DNA from: DASQPA01 sp963757335
GTDB taxonomy: Bacteria > Acidobacteriota > Thermoanaerobaculia > Multivoradales > UBA5704
Direction of reading: 5' to 3'
Assembly: GCA_963757335.1 (NCBI GenBank)
Contig: CAVWRJ010000008.1
Location: 744,001-808,000, forward strand
DNA: 64,000 nucleotides
Position 1 is the stretch's first letter, and every line of letters begins with the position of its first letter. The notes under the pieces are model-generated. The model saw only the letters and a list, made by a program, of their open reading frames with translations. It ran no database searches and was not told the DNA's origin. Of this stretch, positions 43,237-52,326 are shown one piece after another. The translations under genes were made by a program, and so were the position numbers.

Positions 43237-43995
43237 ATGCAGCTCTATGGGATCGTCCTGGTCGTCGTCATCGGCCTGTTTCTGTTTTCGCGCTGGGTGA
43301 ACGTTTTGAACGAGTACGAGCGCGCCGTCACCTTCTGGCTCGGCCGCCTGTCGCGCCAGGCGAAGGGGCCGGGGCTCGTCCTCATCTTCTGGCCCTTCGA
43401 GCGGATGATCAAGATCTCGCTCCGGACCGTCGTCCACAACGTGCCGCCGCAGGACGTCATCACCCGCGACAACGTCTCGGTCAAGGTGAGCGCCGTCGTC
43501 TACTTCCGAGTGGTCGATCCGAGCCGGGCGGTGGTCGCGGTCGAGAACTACTTCAACGCCACGAGCCAGATCGCCCAGACCACCCTGCGCTCGGTTTTGG
43601 GCCAGGTCGACCTCGACGCCCTCCTTTCGGAGCGGGACAAGCTCAACCTCCAGCTGCAGGACATCATCGACCGCCACACCGAGCCCTGGGGGATCAAGGT
43701 CTCGGCGGTGGAGGTCAAGGACGTCGACCTGCCGCAGGAGATGCAGCGGGCGATGGCGCGCCAGGCGGAGGCGGAGCGCGAGAAGCGCGGTAAGATCATC
43801 CACGCTGCGGGCGAGCTCGAGGCTTCGGTCAAGCTCGCCGAGGCGGCGGAGATCATCGCCTCGAACCCCGTGACCTTGCAGCTGCGCTACCTCCAGACGT
43901 TGACCGAGATCGCCTCGGAGAAGAACTCGACGATCATCTTCCCGCTGCCCATCGAGATGATGAAAGCGTTTTTCCCCCGCGGGCGAGCGGAGTAA
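43237..43995 (+). CDS. Slipin (SPFH/band 7 protein)
   Basis: This 252-residue stomatin-like protein has an N-terminal membrane anchor (IVLVVVIGLFLFSRW) and a band 7 domain with YERAVTFWLGRLSRQAKGPG, VPPQDVITRDNVSVKVSAVV, LRSVLGQVDLDALLSERDKL, VKDVDLPQEMQRAMARQAEA and EREKRGKIIHAAGELEAS. It oligomerises at the cytoplasmic membrane face and is the predicted substrate or partner of the NfeD protease upstream. The start follows a GGAG-like site after a 22-base gap. SPOR gene begins eight bases after its stop. Confidence 0.93.
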   Translation: MQLYGIVLVVVIGLFLFSRWVNVLNEYERAVTFWLGRLSRQAKGPGLVLIFWPFERMIKISLRTVVHNVPPQDVITRDNVSVKVSAVVYFRVVDPSRAVVAVENYFNATSQIAQTTLRSVLGQVDLDALLSERDKLNLQLQDIIDRHTEPWGIKVSAVEVKDVDLPQEMQRAMARQAEAEREKRGKIIHAAGELEASVKLAEAAEIIASNPVTLQLRYLQTLTEIASEKNSTIIFPLPIEMMKAFFPRGRAE

Positions 43996-44003
43996 GGATT
44001 GTC

Positions 44004-44816
44004 GTGACGGAACCGCACCACGAGCCCAGCTACTACGAGATCGCCCTGACCAACCGTCAGGTCGTCGTCGCCTTCGTCATCCTCCTCGCCTGCCTGCTCG
44101 CCGCCTTCTTCTCGGGCGTCTGGATCGGCCGCGGCGGCATCGATCCGCGCCGCGACCAGATGGTGCGCGCCACCCCGCCGCCGCAGCCCTCGGCCGAGGG
44201 GCGGAACTTGGAGGAGCTCAAGTTCTTCGCCGACCGGCCGAACAAGAAGGCTGGCAAATCGACCGAAAAGCCGACGGACAAGCCGGCTGAAAAGCCGGAG
44301 GAGAAGCCGGCCGAAGCCGCGGCGGCGGCCACCCCCGCCCCGGCGCCGGACGCCGGCGCGGCGGGGACGACCCTCCAGCAGGACCTCGAACCGCCCGCCC
44401 GGAGCGCCCCTCCGGCCCGCTCGCCGCGGACGCCCCGGCCCGCTCCGGCGCCCGTCGTGCGGTCGACTCCGCCCGCCCCGGTCCGCGAGGAGCCCGCCGA
44501 GGAGCCGGCCCGCCCGGAGCCGGTGCAGCCCCGCTCTGTGGAGCGGGCTTCCTCATCCCAGCCCGGCTCTGGCTCGGCGGGCGGGCCGGGCTCCGTCGTC
44601 ATCCAGGTCTTCGCTTCCGCCGACCAGGCCGAGGCGGGCCGGGTGCGCGACCGCCTCTCGAAGGGGGGGCAGGCGGCGTTCCTGTCGCCCTTGACGGTCG
44701 AGGGCCGCACTATGTACCGGGTGCGCATCGGTCCCTTCGCCAACCGCCCGAAGGCCCAGGTGGTGGCCGAGAAGGTGCGGAAGAACTTCAAGCTCGACAC
44801 CTGGTTGACGCAGTAG
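44004..44816 (+). CDS. SPOR-domain membrane protein
   Basis: The 270-residue product is a single-pass membrane protein: cytoplasmic residues 1-20, a membrane helix (about 21-45, VVVAFVILLACLLAAFFSGV), a long periplasmic linker rich in Lys, Pro, Glu and Ala, and a C-terminal SPOR domain (SVVIQVFASADQAEAGRVRD, then RTMYRVRIGPFANRPKAQVV). SPOR domains bind denuded septal peptidoglycan, so a role at the division site is likely. A KPTDKPAEKPEEKPAE repeat stands out in the linker. The start is a GTG. Lnt follows after 24 bases. Confidence 0.88.
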   Translation: MTEPHHEPSYYEIALTNRQVVVAFVILLACLLAAFFSGVWIGRGGIDPRRDQMVRATPPPQPSAEGRNLEELKFFADRPNKKAGKSTEKPTDKPAEKPEEKPAEAAAAATPAPAPDAGAAGTTLQQDLEPPARSAPPARSPRTPRPAPAPVVRSTPPAPVREEPAEEPARPEPVQPRSVERASSSQPGSGSAGGPGSVVIQVFASADQAEAGRVRDRLSKGGQAAFLSPLTVEGRTMYRVRIGPFANRPKAQVVAEKVRKNFKLDTWLTQ

Positions 44817-44840
44817 GCGGCGGAGAAGGCCCCCCTCTCC

Positions 44841-46409
44841 TTGCGACGCCTCCTCTGGCCCCTCGCCGCCGCGGTCTCGGGTGCGCTCTGGGCCCTCTGC
44901 TTCGGCCGCCAGTCGCTGCCGGTCGCCTCCTTTCTCGCCCTGGCGCCGCTCGTCCTCCTCATGCAGGCCCGGCGCCCCGGCTGGCTGGGATGGCTTCACG
45001 GCTTCGTCTACTGGATGACCGCGCTCTGGTGGATACCGCCCACCCTCGTGACCTACGGGCGGATGCCGTTCCCCGCCGCGGTCCCTCTGGTCGGGCTTTT
45101 AGCCGCCTATTTAGCCCTCTTTCATGCCGCCTTTGCCGGTTTTGGCGCCTGGATCTGGCGGCGCGATCGTCTCGGGGGTCTCCTCCCCTGGCTCGGCCTG
45201 CCGGCGCTCTGGGTCGCCCTCGAATGGCTGCGCACCTATCTCGGCGGCGGCTTCCCCTGGAACCTCGCGGCCTACGCCTGGACCGACGTGCCCGGCGCCC
45301 TGCCGCTCTCGGCCGCCCTCGGTGCCTACGGCATCTCCTTTCTCCTCGTCTTCGCCGCTACCGGTGTGGCCCTCGGCGTCACCCGCCGCCGCTGGGAGCC
45401 GCTCGCCGCCGGTTTCGCCGTCCCCCTCCTGCTGCTCGCCCTCGGCGGGCGCTGGGGAACCCGCTTCGAGGTCGGCCGGTTCGAGCGCCTGGCGGAGAAC
45501 CCGGGAACGCCGATCCGGCTTTTACAGCCGAACATCGCGAACCTCACCGCCTGGGACGAGGGGCTGGCGCTCCGCAACTACCGGCAGGTGCTCGACCTCT
45601 CCCGCGCCGCCTGCCAGGAGGGGGCGCTCGTGGTCCTCCCCGAGAGCGCCACCTGGCCGTTCTCCTTCGAGCGCGATCCCGACGTCCGGCGCGACCTCCA
45701 GGAGCTCGTCCGGAGCGGCTGCACGGTGCTCTTCAACTCCGATCACGCGGAGAAGAACTTCCTCTACAACTCGGCCTATCTGCTCTCCCCAGCGGGGACG
45801 ACGGCGCGCTACGATAAGCGCCACCTCGTCCCCTTCGGCGAGTACGTCCCCTTCCGCGGGGTGTTCTCGTTCGTCGACAAGCTCTCCCGGGAGGCGGGGG
45901 AGTACCGGCCGGGGGAGACCGCCCGGCTTCTCCCCTGGGGGGACGAACGTCTGGGGATAGCGATCTGCTACGAGGTGGTCTTCCCCGAGGAGGTGGCGGA
46001 TCTCGCGCGCTCCGGGGCCACGGTCCTGGTGACGATCACCAACGACGCCTGGTACGGCGACACCGCCGCCCCCTGGCAGCACTTCCGCGCCGCCCGCTTC
46101 CGGGCCGCGGAGAACCGCCGCCCCATGCTCCGGGCGGCGATCACCGGCATCTCCGCTCTCATCGCCCCGGACGGCTCGGTGCGCACCGCGATCGGCCCCT
46201 TCAGAGAGGGGGTGATCCGCGGCCGGGTGCTGGGGGAGCGCGAGCTCTCCCCTTTCGCGCGCTGCCCCTGGCTGGTGCCGATGCTCTCGACCATCTTCGC
46301 GCTCGCGGCGCTCGTCGTCGCCGGCAGGGCTCGCTGGCGTGCGGCGGCTTCCCGCCAAGCCTCCGCGCCTTCCCACGACTCGACGGAACCCTCCGCCCTC
46401 GGCCGGTGA
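44841..46409 (+). CDS. lnt: Apolipoprotein N-acyltransferase
   Basis: This 522-residue inner-membrane enzyme adds the third acyl chain to bacterial lipoproteins. Six membrane helices occupy the first 210 residues; a nitrilase-like periplasmic domain follows with the catalytic Glu in VVLPESATWPF, Lys in RYDKRHLVPFGEYVPF and Cys in GIAICYEVVFPEEV, and a final membrane helix (near residue 495). The start appears to be a TTG at 44841 (MRRLLWPLAAAV). It may share a transcript with the SPOR gene. The convergent mazF gene ends 30 bases downstream. Confidence 0.93.
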   Translation: MRRLLWPLAAAVSGALWALCFGRQSLPVASFLALAPLVLLMQARRPGWLGWLHGFVYWMTALWWIPPTLVTYGRMPFPAAVPLVGLLAAYLALFHAAFAGFGAWIWRRDRLGGLLPWLGLPALWVALEWLRTYLGGGFPWNLAAYAWTDVPGALPLSAALGAYGISFLLVFAATGVALGVTRRRWEPLAAGFAVPLLLLALGGRWGTRFEVGRFERLAENPGTPIRLLQPNIANLTAWDEGLALRNYRQVLDLSRAACQEGALVVLPESATWPFSFERDPDVRRDLQELVRSGCTVLFNSDHAEKNFLYNSAYLLSPAGTTARYDKRHLVPFGEYVPFRGVFSFVDKLSREAGEYRPGETARLLPWGDERLGIAICYEVVFPEEVADLARSGATVLVTITNDAWYGDTAAPWQHFRAARFRAAENRRPMLRAAITGISALIAPDGSVRTAIGPFREGVIRGRVLGERELSPFARCPWLVPMLSTIFALAALVVAGRARWRAAASRQASAPSHDSTEPSALGR

Positions 46410-46438
46410 GGCCGCCCGTCCGTCACGGCACTGTCCGT

Positions 46439-46786
46439 TCAACGTACGAGGCAGCGCGCCAGATTTTCTTGGACCCTCTGAACATCCGATTCGAGGAGCC
46501 GACCGACCTGGCGAACGATCAATCGGCTGTCGATTGTGAAGAGCTTTAACCGTACCAGGCAGCGCTCGGTCAGTCCGACACTTTCGGGCTCTTCAATCCA
46601 CGTATCGCCCCGCCAGATAGGCTCGGACTTGGTTGTGATCATGGCCAGGATCACATGTCCGCCGTCGTTGAAGGACCGCCGGCTCAAGACCAGAGCCGGC
46701 CGCCTTTTACTGCCTGCCCTCTCGGAGAAGGGAAAGGGAACGACCACCACCTGCCAGGGTTCAAAGGTCACGAAAGGCCTCTTCAT
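46439..46786 (-). CDS. MazF/PemK-family endoribonuclease toxin
   Basis: The 115-residue protein has the PemK/MazF fold: WQVVVVPFPFSERAGSKRRP, then ALVLSRRSFNDGGHVILAMI and LVRLKLFTIDSRLI. Such toxins cleave mRNA. The start is the ATG at 46786, overlapping the end of the antitoxin gene by 26 bases; a longer frame reads into the antitoxin. The unit looks intact and is likely functional, in contrast with the two broken modules elsewhere in the window. Confidence 0.87.
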   Translation of the reverse strand: MKRPFVTFEPWQVVVVPFPFSERAGSKRRPALVLSRRSFNDGGHVILAMITTKSEPIWRGDTWIEEPESVGLTERCLVRLKLFTIDSRLIVRQVGRLLESDVQRVQENLARCLVR

Positions 46787-46988
46787 CCTCGGGCGAGCTC
46801 CACTCATCGAGGGTTGCAGAGAGGGAGGCGTGGAAGGCGGCATCGAAGGGTTCGATCCGCTTCAACACGGCTTCCCCTTCACGCACCTCATAACTTACGA
46901 GATCCCCCGCGCCGAGCCGCAGAAACTCCCGCACTTCGCTCGGGATCGTTACCTGCCCCTTGCTGGAAAGCCTGCTCGTGTATACCAT
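46761..46988 (-). CDS. AbrB/MazE-type antitoxin
   Basis: The 75-residue antitoxin has a swapped-hairpin AbrB/SpoVT domain (TSRLSSKGQVTIPSEVREFL, then LGAGDLVSYEVREGEAVLKR) and an acidic C-terminal tail (DEWSSPEDEEAF) that would bind MazF. AAGGAG lies seven bases before the ATG. It should repress the operon through the palindrome in its promoter. Confidence 0.88.
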   Translation of the reverse strand: MVYTSRLSSKGQVTIPSEVREFLRLGAGDLVSYEVREGEAVLKRIEPFDAAFHASLSATLDEWSSPEDEEAFRDL

Positions 46989-47010
46989 GGCTCGCTCCTT
47001 GACGGTAAAG

Positions 47011-47038
47011 AGTAAAGATCAGGTGCTGATGAAGTCAA
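47011..47038 (-). promoter_or_regulatory. mazEF promoter with embedded operator
   Basis: On the minus strand TTGACT (47038-47033) and TTTACT (47016-47011) are 16 bases apart. Between them lies ATCAGGTGCTGAT (47018-47030), an inverted repeat with five-base arms, the natural place for MazE binding. Confidence 0.6.
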
Positions 47039-47055
47039 GGCTGACCCGCTTTTGG

Positions 47056-47061
47056 TATCAT
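47056..47061 (+). promoter_or_regulatory. Putative -10 of prfB
   Basis: TATCAT preceded by TTGG gives a partly extended -10, 22 bases before the prfB ATG. The -35 is weak. Confidence 0.35.
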
Positions 47062-47083
47062 CCCCCCGAAAGGGAAACCCACC

Positions 47084-48197
47084 ATGATCGCCTCCGAAGT
47101 CCAGCAACGCATCGACCAGCTCGCGGACCAGCTGCAGAACATCCGGGGGTATCTTTGAGGATACCGGCCTAGAACGGCGGCTCGCCGAGATCGACCACCA
47201 GCTCGAAGACGAAAAATTCTGGGACAGCCCGGCGAAGAGCGCCCCGGTCCTCCAGGAGCGGCGGGGGTTGGAACGCCGCCTGGAGACGTTGAAGCGGCTG
47301 CGCTCGGACGCCGAGGAGCTCACCGCCTGGCGCGAGCTGCTCGCCGAGGGGGAGGCCGACCCCGAGGTCGAGAAGTTCCTCGGCCGGCTGTCGGCCGAGC
47401 TCGAACGGCTGGAGCTCGAGCTCAAGCTCTCCGGCCCCGACGACGACAAGAACGCCATCGTCGTTATCCATCCCGGCGCCGGCGGCACCGAGTCGCAGGA
47501 CTGGGCGGAAATGCTGCTCCGCATGTACCTGCGCTGGGCCGAGCGCAACGACTACGAGGTCGAGCTTCTCGAACGCCAGGACGGGGAGGAGGCGGGGATC
47601 AAGAGCGCCACCTTCGCCGTCCGCGGCGCCTACGCCTACGGGTACCTGTCGGGGGAGGCGGGGGTGCACCGGCTGGTGCGGATCAGCCCCTACGACTTCC
47701 AGGGCCGGCGGCACACCTCCTTCGCCTCGGTCGACGTCTATCCGGAGGTCGACGATACGGTCGAGATCGACGTCCAGGACAAGGACCTGCGGATCGACAC
47801 CTACCGCTCGTCGGGGGCCGGCGGCCAGCACGTCAACAAGACCGAGTCGGCGGTGCGCATCACCCATATCCCGTCGGGGATCGTCGCCGCCTGCCAGAAC
47901 GAGCGCAGCCAGATCAAGAACCGGGCGATGGCGATGAAGGTCCTGCGCTCGCGGCTCTACGACCGCGAGATGCAGAAGCGGGCCGCGGCGCAGGCCGAGC
48001 GCGAGGGCAAGAAGAAGGACAACGCCTGGGGGAGTCAGATCCGGAGCTACGTCCTCCACCCCTACCGGATGGTCAAGGACCACCGGACGGGCGCCGAGGT
48101 GGGCGACGCCGACAAGGTGCTCGACGGCACCCTCGACCCCTTCATCGAGGCCTGGTTGAGGGGGCAGATGGGGACGCCCGGAGAGATCCCCTCCTGA
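47084..48197 (+). CDS. prfB: Peptide chain release factor 2, programmed frameshift
   Basis: RF2, about 370 residues, terminates translation at UGA and UAA. The first 24 codons end CGG GGG TAT CTT TGA at 47144-47158; moving +1 at CTT T continues GAG GAT ACC and reads to 48197. This is the classic autoregulated frameshift: low RF2 lets the ribosome slip. A G-rich internal Shine-Dalgarno-like stretch precedes the slip codon. The peptidyl hydrolysis motif GAGGQHVNKT is present. The stop-codon-recognition tripeptide, normally SPF in RF2, reads SPY (47685-47693), a conservative change. The next gene overlaps its stop by four bases. Confidence 0.95.
47144..47159 (+). other. Programmed +1 frameshift site of prfB
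   Basis: GGGGGTATCTTTGA: a Shine-Dalgarno-like G run, the slippery CTT followed by T and an in-frame TGA (47156-47158). The layout matches the site known from E. coli prfB. Confidence 0.93.
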
Positions 48198-49828
48198 CGC
48201 TCCGGCTCGACTACGTCTCGCCGCTCCCGCCGGTCCGTTCGGGGATCGCCGACTACAGCGTCGACCTCCTGCCCCACCTGGCGGCGCGGGCGGACGTGCG
48301 GCTGATTCGGCTCCCCGGCCAGCCCGTGGCCGAGGAGGTGGCGGCGCGCTGGCCCATGGCGTCCATCGAGGAGACCGGCGCCGGCGGGGACGGCGGGGAT
48401 CGCCTGCCGCTCTACCAGATGGGGAACAACCGCTACCACGAGGCGATCCGCGAGCTGGCCCTCCGCATCCCCGGGGTACTGACCCTCCATGACGTCGTGC
48501 TCCATCACCTGCTCCTGGACATCACCCTCGGTCACGACGAGTTTCTCCCCTACCTGGACCTCCTCGCCCACGACCACGGCTGGATCGGGGAGGCGGTGGC
48601 GATGGCCAAGCGCTGGCACGCCTACGGCGAGGCGCCGGTCTTCTTCCTCCCCGCCCATCGCCGGCTCCTCCTCTCCCAGCGGGGGGTGCTCGTCCACAGC
48701 CCCTGGGCGGAACGGGTGGTCCGCGAGGAGTACCCGGAGGTGCGAGTGCGGGCGATCCCCATGGGAGTGCCGCTGCCGCCGGCCGCCGACACCCCCGCCG
48801 GGATCGCCGCCGGTCGGGAGCTGCGGCACCGGCTGGGCGTTCCGGAGGGCGTGCCGGTTTTAGGCTCCTTCGGCTTTCAGACCCCCATCAAGCGCACCGG
48901 CACGGCGATCGCGGCCTTGGCCGCCCCCGGCCTCGAACGGGTCCACCTGCTGATCGTGGGCGAGGCGGCGCAGGTGATGGATTTGGAAGGGGAGGCCCGG
49001 CGGGCAGGGGTGGCCGAGCGGGTCCACCTCGCCGGCTTCCTGCCCTACAGCGACTTCGAGGCGGCGATCGCCGCCACCGATCTCTGTCTCAACCTGCGCT
49101 ACCCCTCGGCCGGGGAGACCTCGGCCTCCCTCCTCCGGGTGCTCGCCGCCGGCCGGCCGGCGGTGGTCTCCGACTACGCCCAGTTCGCCGATCTGCCGGA
49201 AGCGGTGGCGCTCCGGGTGCCCCTCGCGGAGCGCAGGGAGGACGAGGCCGCGGGGCTCGCCGAGCTGCTCCGGCGTCTCCTCGCCCACCCCGAGCGCCTG
49301 CGCGCCATGGGGGAGGCGGCGCGCGAGCATGTCCGCCGTCACCACGATCCAGAGCGCTCGGCGGCGGCGGTGCTCGCCGCCTGCGAGGAGTGGGGATCGC
49401 TCCCTCCCCCCGGGGCGTGGGACCGGGCGGTCCCGCCGCCGCCTTCGAGCGTCGCCTGGGGAGAGCTCCCGGGCGACCTCGAAGTCTCCGGCGCCGAGAC
49501 GCCCTGGCCGGAGGGGGAGCGGCGCCGGATCGGCATCCGCCTCGTCAACCGGAGCTTCGCCCGCTGGCTGGCCGGCGACCGCGGACCGGGGGGGATGGCG
49601 GTCGTCGTCAAGCTCCTGGTGGGGAGCGAAGACGAGCCGGAGGACCTCCTGGGAAAGACCGGCCGCTGGCTCTCCCTGCCGCACGACCTGGCGCCGGGGG
49701 AGGAGATCCTTTTAGCGACCGAAGTGCGCCGCCCCCTCGGGCCGGCGCGGCTCCACGTCGAGCCCCACCTCTTCTCTGGCGGCCGCCTCTCGCTCCTGGG
49801 CGGTCCCACCTGGGAGCGCGAGCTGTGA
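48194..49828 (+). CDS. GT4-like glycosyltransferase with C-terminal extension
   Basis: The 544-residue cytoplasmic enzyme has a GT-B fold: N-terminal LDYVSPLPPVRSGIADYSVD, and a C-terminal Rossmann domain with VPVLGSFGFQTPIKRTGTAI, HLAGFLPYSDFEAAIAATDL and RYPSAGETSASLLRVLAAGR. About 130 further residues form a separate domain of beta-rich look, possibly carbohydrate binding. The conserved start begins right after the prfB stop, but no ATG, GTG or TTG is there; a CTG at 48194 overlapping that stop (CTGA) is the likely start, since the next GTG (48296) would remove conserved residues. Donor and acceptor are unknown. Confidence 0.78.
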   Translation: MTLRLDYVSPLPPVRSGIADYSVDLLPHLAARADVRLIRLPGQPVAEEVAARWPMASIEETGAGGDGGDRLPLYQMGNNRYHEAIRELALRIPGVLTLHDVVLHHLLLDITLGHDEFLPYLDLLAHDHGWIGEAVAMAKRWHAYGEAPVFFLPAHRRLLLSQRGVLVHSPWAERVVREEYPEVRVRAIPMGVPLPPAADTPAGIAAGRELRHRLGVPEGVPVLGSFGFQTPIKRTGTAIAALAAPGLERVHLLIVGEAAQVMDLEGEARRAGVAERVHLAGFLPYSDFEAAIAATDLCLNLRYPSAGETSASLLRVLAAGRPAVVSDYAQFADLPEAVALRVPLAERREDEAAGLAELLRRLLAHPERLRAMGEAAREHVRRHHDPERSAAAVLAACEEWGSLPPPGAWDRAVPPPPSSVAWGELPGDLEVSGAETPWPEGERRRIGIRLVNRSFARWLAGDRGPGGMAVVVKLLVGSEDEPEDLLGKTGRWLSLPHDLAPGEEILLATEVRRPLGPARLHVEPHLFSGGRLSLLGGPTWEREL

Positions 49829-51695
49829 AGGAAAGTCAACCTCCGGTGAAGCCGAGGATCGGGATCGCCGAAGCGCTGGGCTGGGCGGTGCTCGCGGCGC
49901 TCCTCCTCGCCACTCTCTGGGCCGCACTGCGCTTCGACCGCGCCGGCCGGCCGTCGCTGGTCGGCGACGAGGCGACCTACGCCATGCAGGCGGCGAGCCT
50001 CGCCTGGGACGGCGACCTCGCCTACCACCGGGCCGACTACGACCGTTTCGTCGCCCAGTGGGGGGGAAGCCCGACGGCCTCGTCCTCCAGAGCCGGGACT
50101 TCGGCAAGCACATCACCTACGGCAAGCCCTTCCTCTACGCCCTGGCGGTCGCCCCCTTCGTCCGCTTTTCGCCCATCCGCGGCGCCCTGGTGGCCAACGC
50201 CCTCTTCCTCGCCGCCGCGGCGCTCCTCGCCGCCCGGACCCTCCGCCAGCGGCTGGGCGGCGCCGCCCCCTTCTGGGTGGCGGTCCTCCTCTTCGCCTCG
50301 GTCTCCTTCGCCTACGTCTACTGGGTGCACGCCGACCTCTTCCTCTTCGCCGCCACCGCGGCCGGCTTCGCCCTCGTCTATTGGGACGACCGGTGGGACG
50401 ACCGGTGGGACGACCGGCCGCGGGCGGCACCGTCTGCGAAGTTGGCCGATATCTACGAGGGGGAGGAGAGCGCACTCTGCTGGCCGGTTCTCCTCCGCTG
50501 GGCGGCGGCGGGGGTGCTCCTCGCCATTCCGGGCGCTTTCCGGCCGTTCTATCTGGCCCTCCTCCTGCCAGCGGCGCTGGCCGCGCTGACCGGGAAGGCC
50601 GGGCGGCGGGCGAGGTGGGCTGCCTTCTTCGCCCTGATCGCCGGGACCGTGGGGCTGCTCCTTCTCACCGGCCTCGTCCAGTGGCATGCCGGCGGCGCCT
50701 TCTCCGGCTACGGCGGGGAGCGCCAGGGCTTCTACCCGCGCACCGGCTACCCCGAGGTCGACTTCCCGGCCTCCGGCTGGGAGAGCTCGCTGCGGCACTG
50801 GGGCAACACCTCCTGGACTCAAGAAGGGGCGATCGATCCCTACTTCGACGGCCGGCTCTGGGCCTGGAACGCGCTCTACTTTTTCGTCGGCCGGAACATC
50901 GGGATCCTGCTCTATTTCCTGCCCCTCCTCCTCGGGTTCTTCGCCTTCTCGGGGGAGCGCGGGCGGTGGGCTCTCCCCTGGGCGGTCCTCCTCGCGGCCG
51001 GCGGCTTTCTCCTCGTGCGGCCGTTCAACTTCTACGGCGGCGGCGGGGCGATCGGCAACCGCTACTTCCTCCCTCTCTACCCGGCGCTCTGGTACCTCGC
51101 GGGGAAGGCCCGACAGTCCTCCTGGGTGACGCCGGCGCTCGCCGTCCTCGCCGGGGCGCTCGCCGCGCCGTTCCTCCTCCCTCTCTGGCAGCACCCCACG
51201 GCCTTTCCCATCGGGCCGGACGGCCGCTACCGGCACGTCGCGGAATTCGCCTCCCGGAACTTCCCCTATGAAACCACCCAGAGCCACATCCCGGGCGGGC
51301 AGGACTCCTCCCACGACGGTCTCTGGGTCAAGCTCCTGGACGACAACATGGGGCGGATCGGCGAGGCCGAGAGCCTCCTCGGGGACGCCCGCGGGGAGGT
51401 CCTCGTGGGGAGCCCGGAGCCGCTCCGCGGGCTCCTCGTCGTCTGCGATCCGCGGGCCCCTACCCGGCTCGAATCGGGGGGAGAGACGCTCCGTCCGAGC
51501 CTCCTGCGGCCGAACGGCACCGTCGTCTTCGCGATCGAGCTCGGGAAGCCCAAGGCCATCCACCCCATGTGGTGGACCCGGCAACCCTACTATCTCTATC
51601 AATTGGACCTCCGCCTCCCCGGGGCGCCCAGGACGCCGATCGGGATGCGGCTCCTGCCCGAGCGGAATCTGACAAAATTGGGCGGGGAGGGATGA
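49825..51695 (+). CDS. GT39-like membrane protein, frameshifted
   Basis: About 623 residues when repaired; a second ArnT/PMT-like GT-C protein. The acidic loop motif is VGDEATYAMQAASLAWDGDL after the first helix; about ten further hydrophobic helices follow up to residue 420 or so, then a periplasmic tail. The frame moves by -1 at a run of seven G near 50063-50070, after VAQWGG; the expected protein resumes KPDGLVLQSRDFGKHITYGK. One G is probably missing. A 12-base tandem repeat (50383-50417) codes WDDR three times. The GTG start overlaps the upstream gene (GTGA); the NUDIX gene overlaps its end (ATGA). Confidence 0.78.
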
Positions 51696-52285
51696 TGGAG
51701 ACGCCCAAGCGGACCTGGATTCTGGCCTTGCGGGAGCGCCTCGCCTCGCCGTCGCCGCAGCGCCTGGCGCCCTCCGAGGCGCGGCAGGCGGCGGTCCTCG
51801 TGCCGCTCTATGTCGACGCCTCTGAGCTGTGGACGATCCTCACCCTGCGGACCGACACCCTGCCGCGCCACCGGAGCCAGATCGCCTTTCCCGGCGGTAG
51901 CCGGGAGGTGGGGGAGGACGCCTGGACGGCGGCGCTCCGAGAGACCCACGAGGAGATCGGGATCGATCCCACGAAGGTCCTCCGCCTGGGAGAGCTCGAC
52001 GAGGTGGACGTCCCCTCGGGGTTCAGCATCATCCCCTGCGTGGGGGCGGTCCCCTTCCCCTACGAGACCCGGCCCAACGAGGCCGAGATCGCCGAGGTCT
52101 TCAGCATCCCCCTCTCCGCCTTCGCAAATCCCAGGGTGGTTGAGGAGCGGCAGGTCGAGATCGAGGGCGCCGTGCGGAGCCTCCGGATCTACCACGTCGG
52201 CCGCCGCCAGATCTGGGGCGCGACCGCCCGCATCCTCCAGAACCTGCTCGTCCGGGTGGGCTTGGAGAGCGGGACCGAAAACTAG
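51692..52285 (+). CDS. NUDIX hydrolase, CoA-pyrophosphatase-like
   Basis: The 197-residue protein has a complete NUDIX box, GSREVGEDAWTAALRETHEE followed by IGI, preceded by LPRHRSQIAFPGG, the segment typical of the NudL/CoAse group that cleaves coenzyme A to 4'-phosphopantetheine and 3',5'-ADP. The adjoining UPF0035-type stretch supports that reading, but activity on other nucleoside diphosphate derivatives is possible. It overlaps the membrane glycosyltransferase by four bases, which gives no functional hint. Confidence 0.88.
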   Translation: MMETPKRTWILALRERLASPSPQRLAPSEARQAAVLVPLYVDASELWTILTLRTDTLPRHRSQIAFPGGSREVGEDAWTAALRETHEEIGIDPTKVLRLGELDEVDVPSGFSIIPCVGAVPFPYETRPNEAEIAEVFSIPLSAFANPRVVEERQVEIEGAVRSLRIYHVGRRQIWGATARILQNLLVRVGLESGTEN

Positions 52286-52326
52286 GACGCCAGAAACTCT
52301 TCCCCTCCCCGTGCGTAGGACAGGCC

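Noticed and set aside
47156..47158. In-frame stop early in prfB as a mutation or sequence error
   Set aside because: The context (G run, TAT CTT TGA) is the known programmed +1 site, so it is functional.
50383..50417. A 12-bp tandem repeat as a regulatory element
   Set aside because: It lies within the second GT39-like gene and codes WDDR three times in frame; most simply a small coding repeat.
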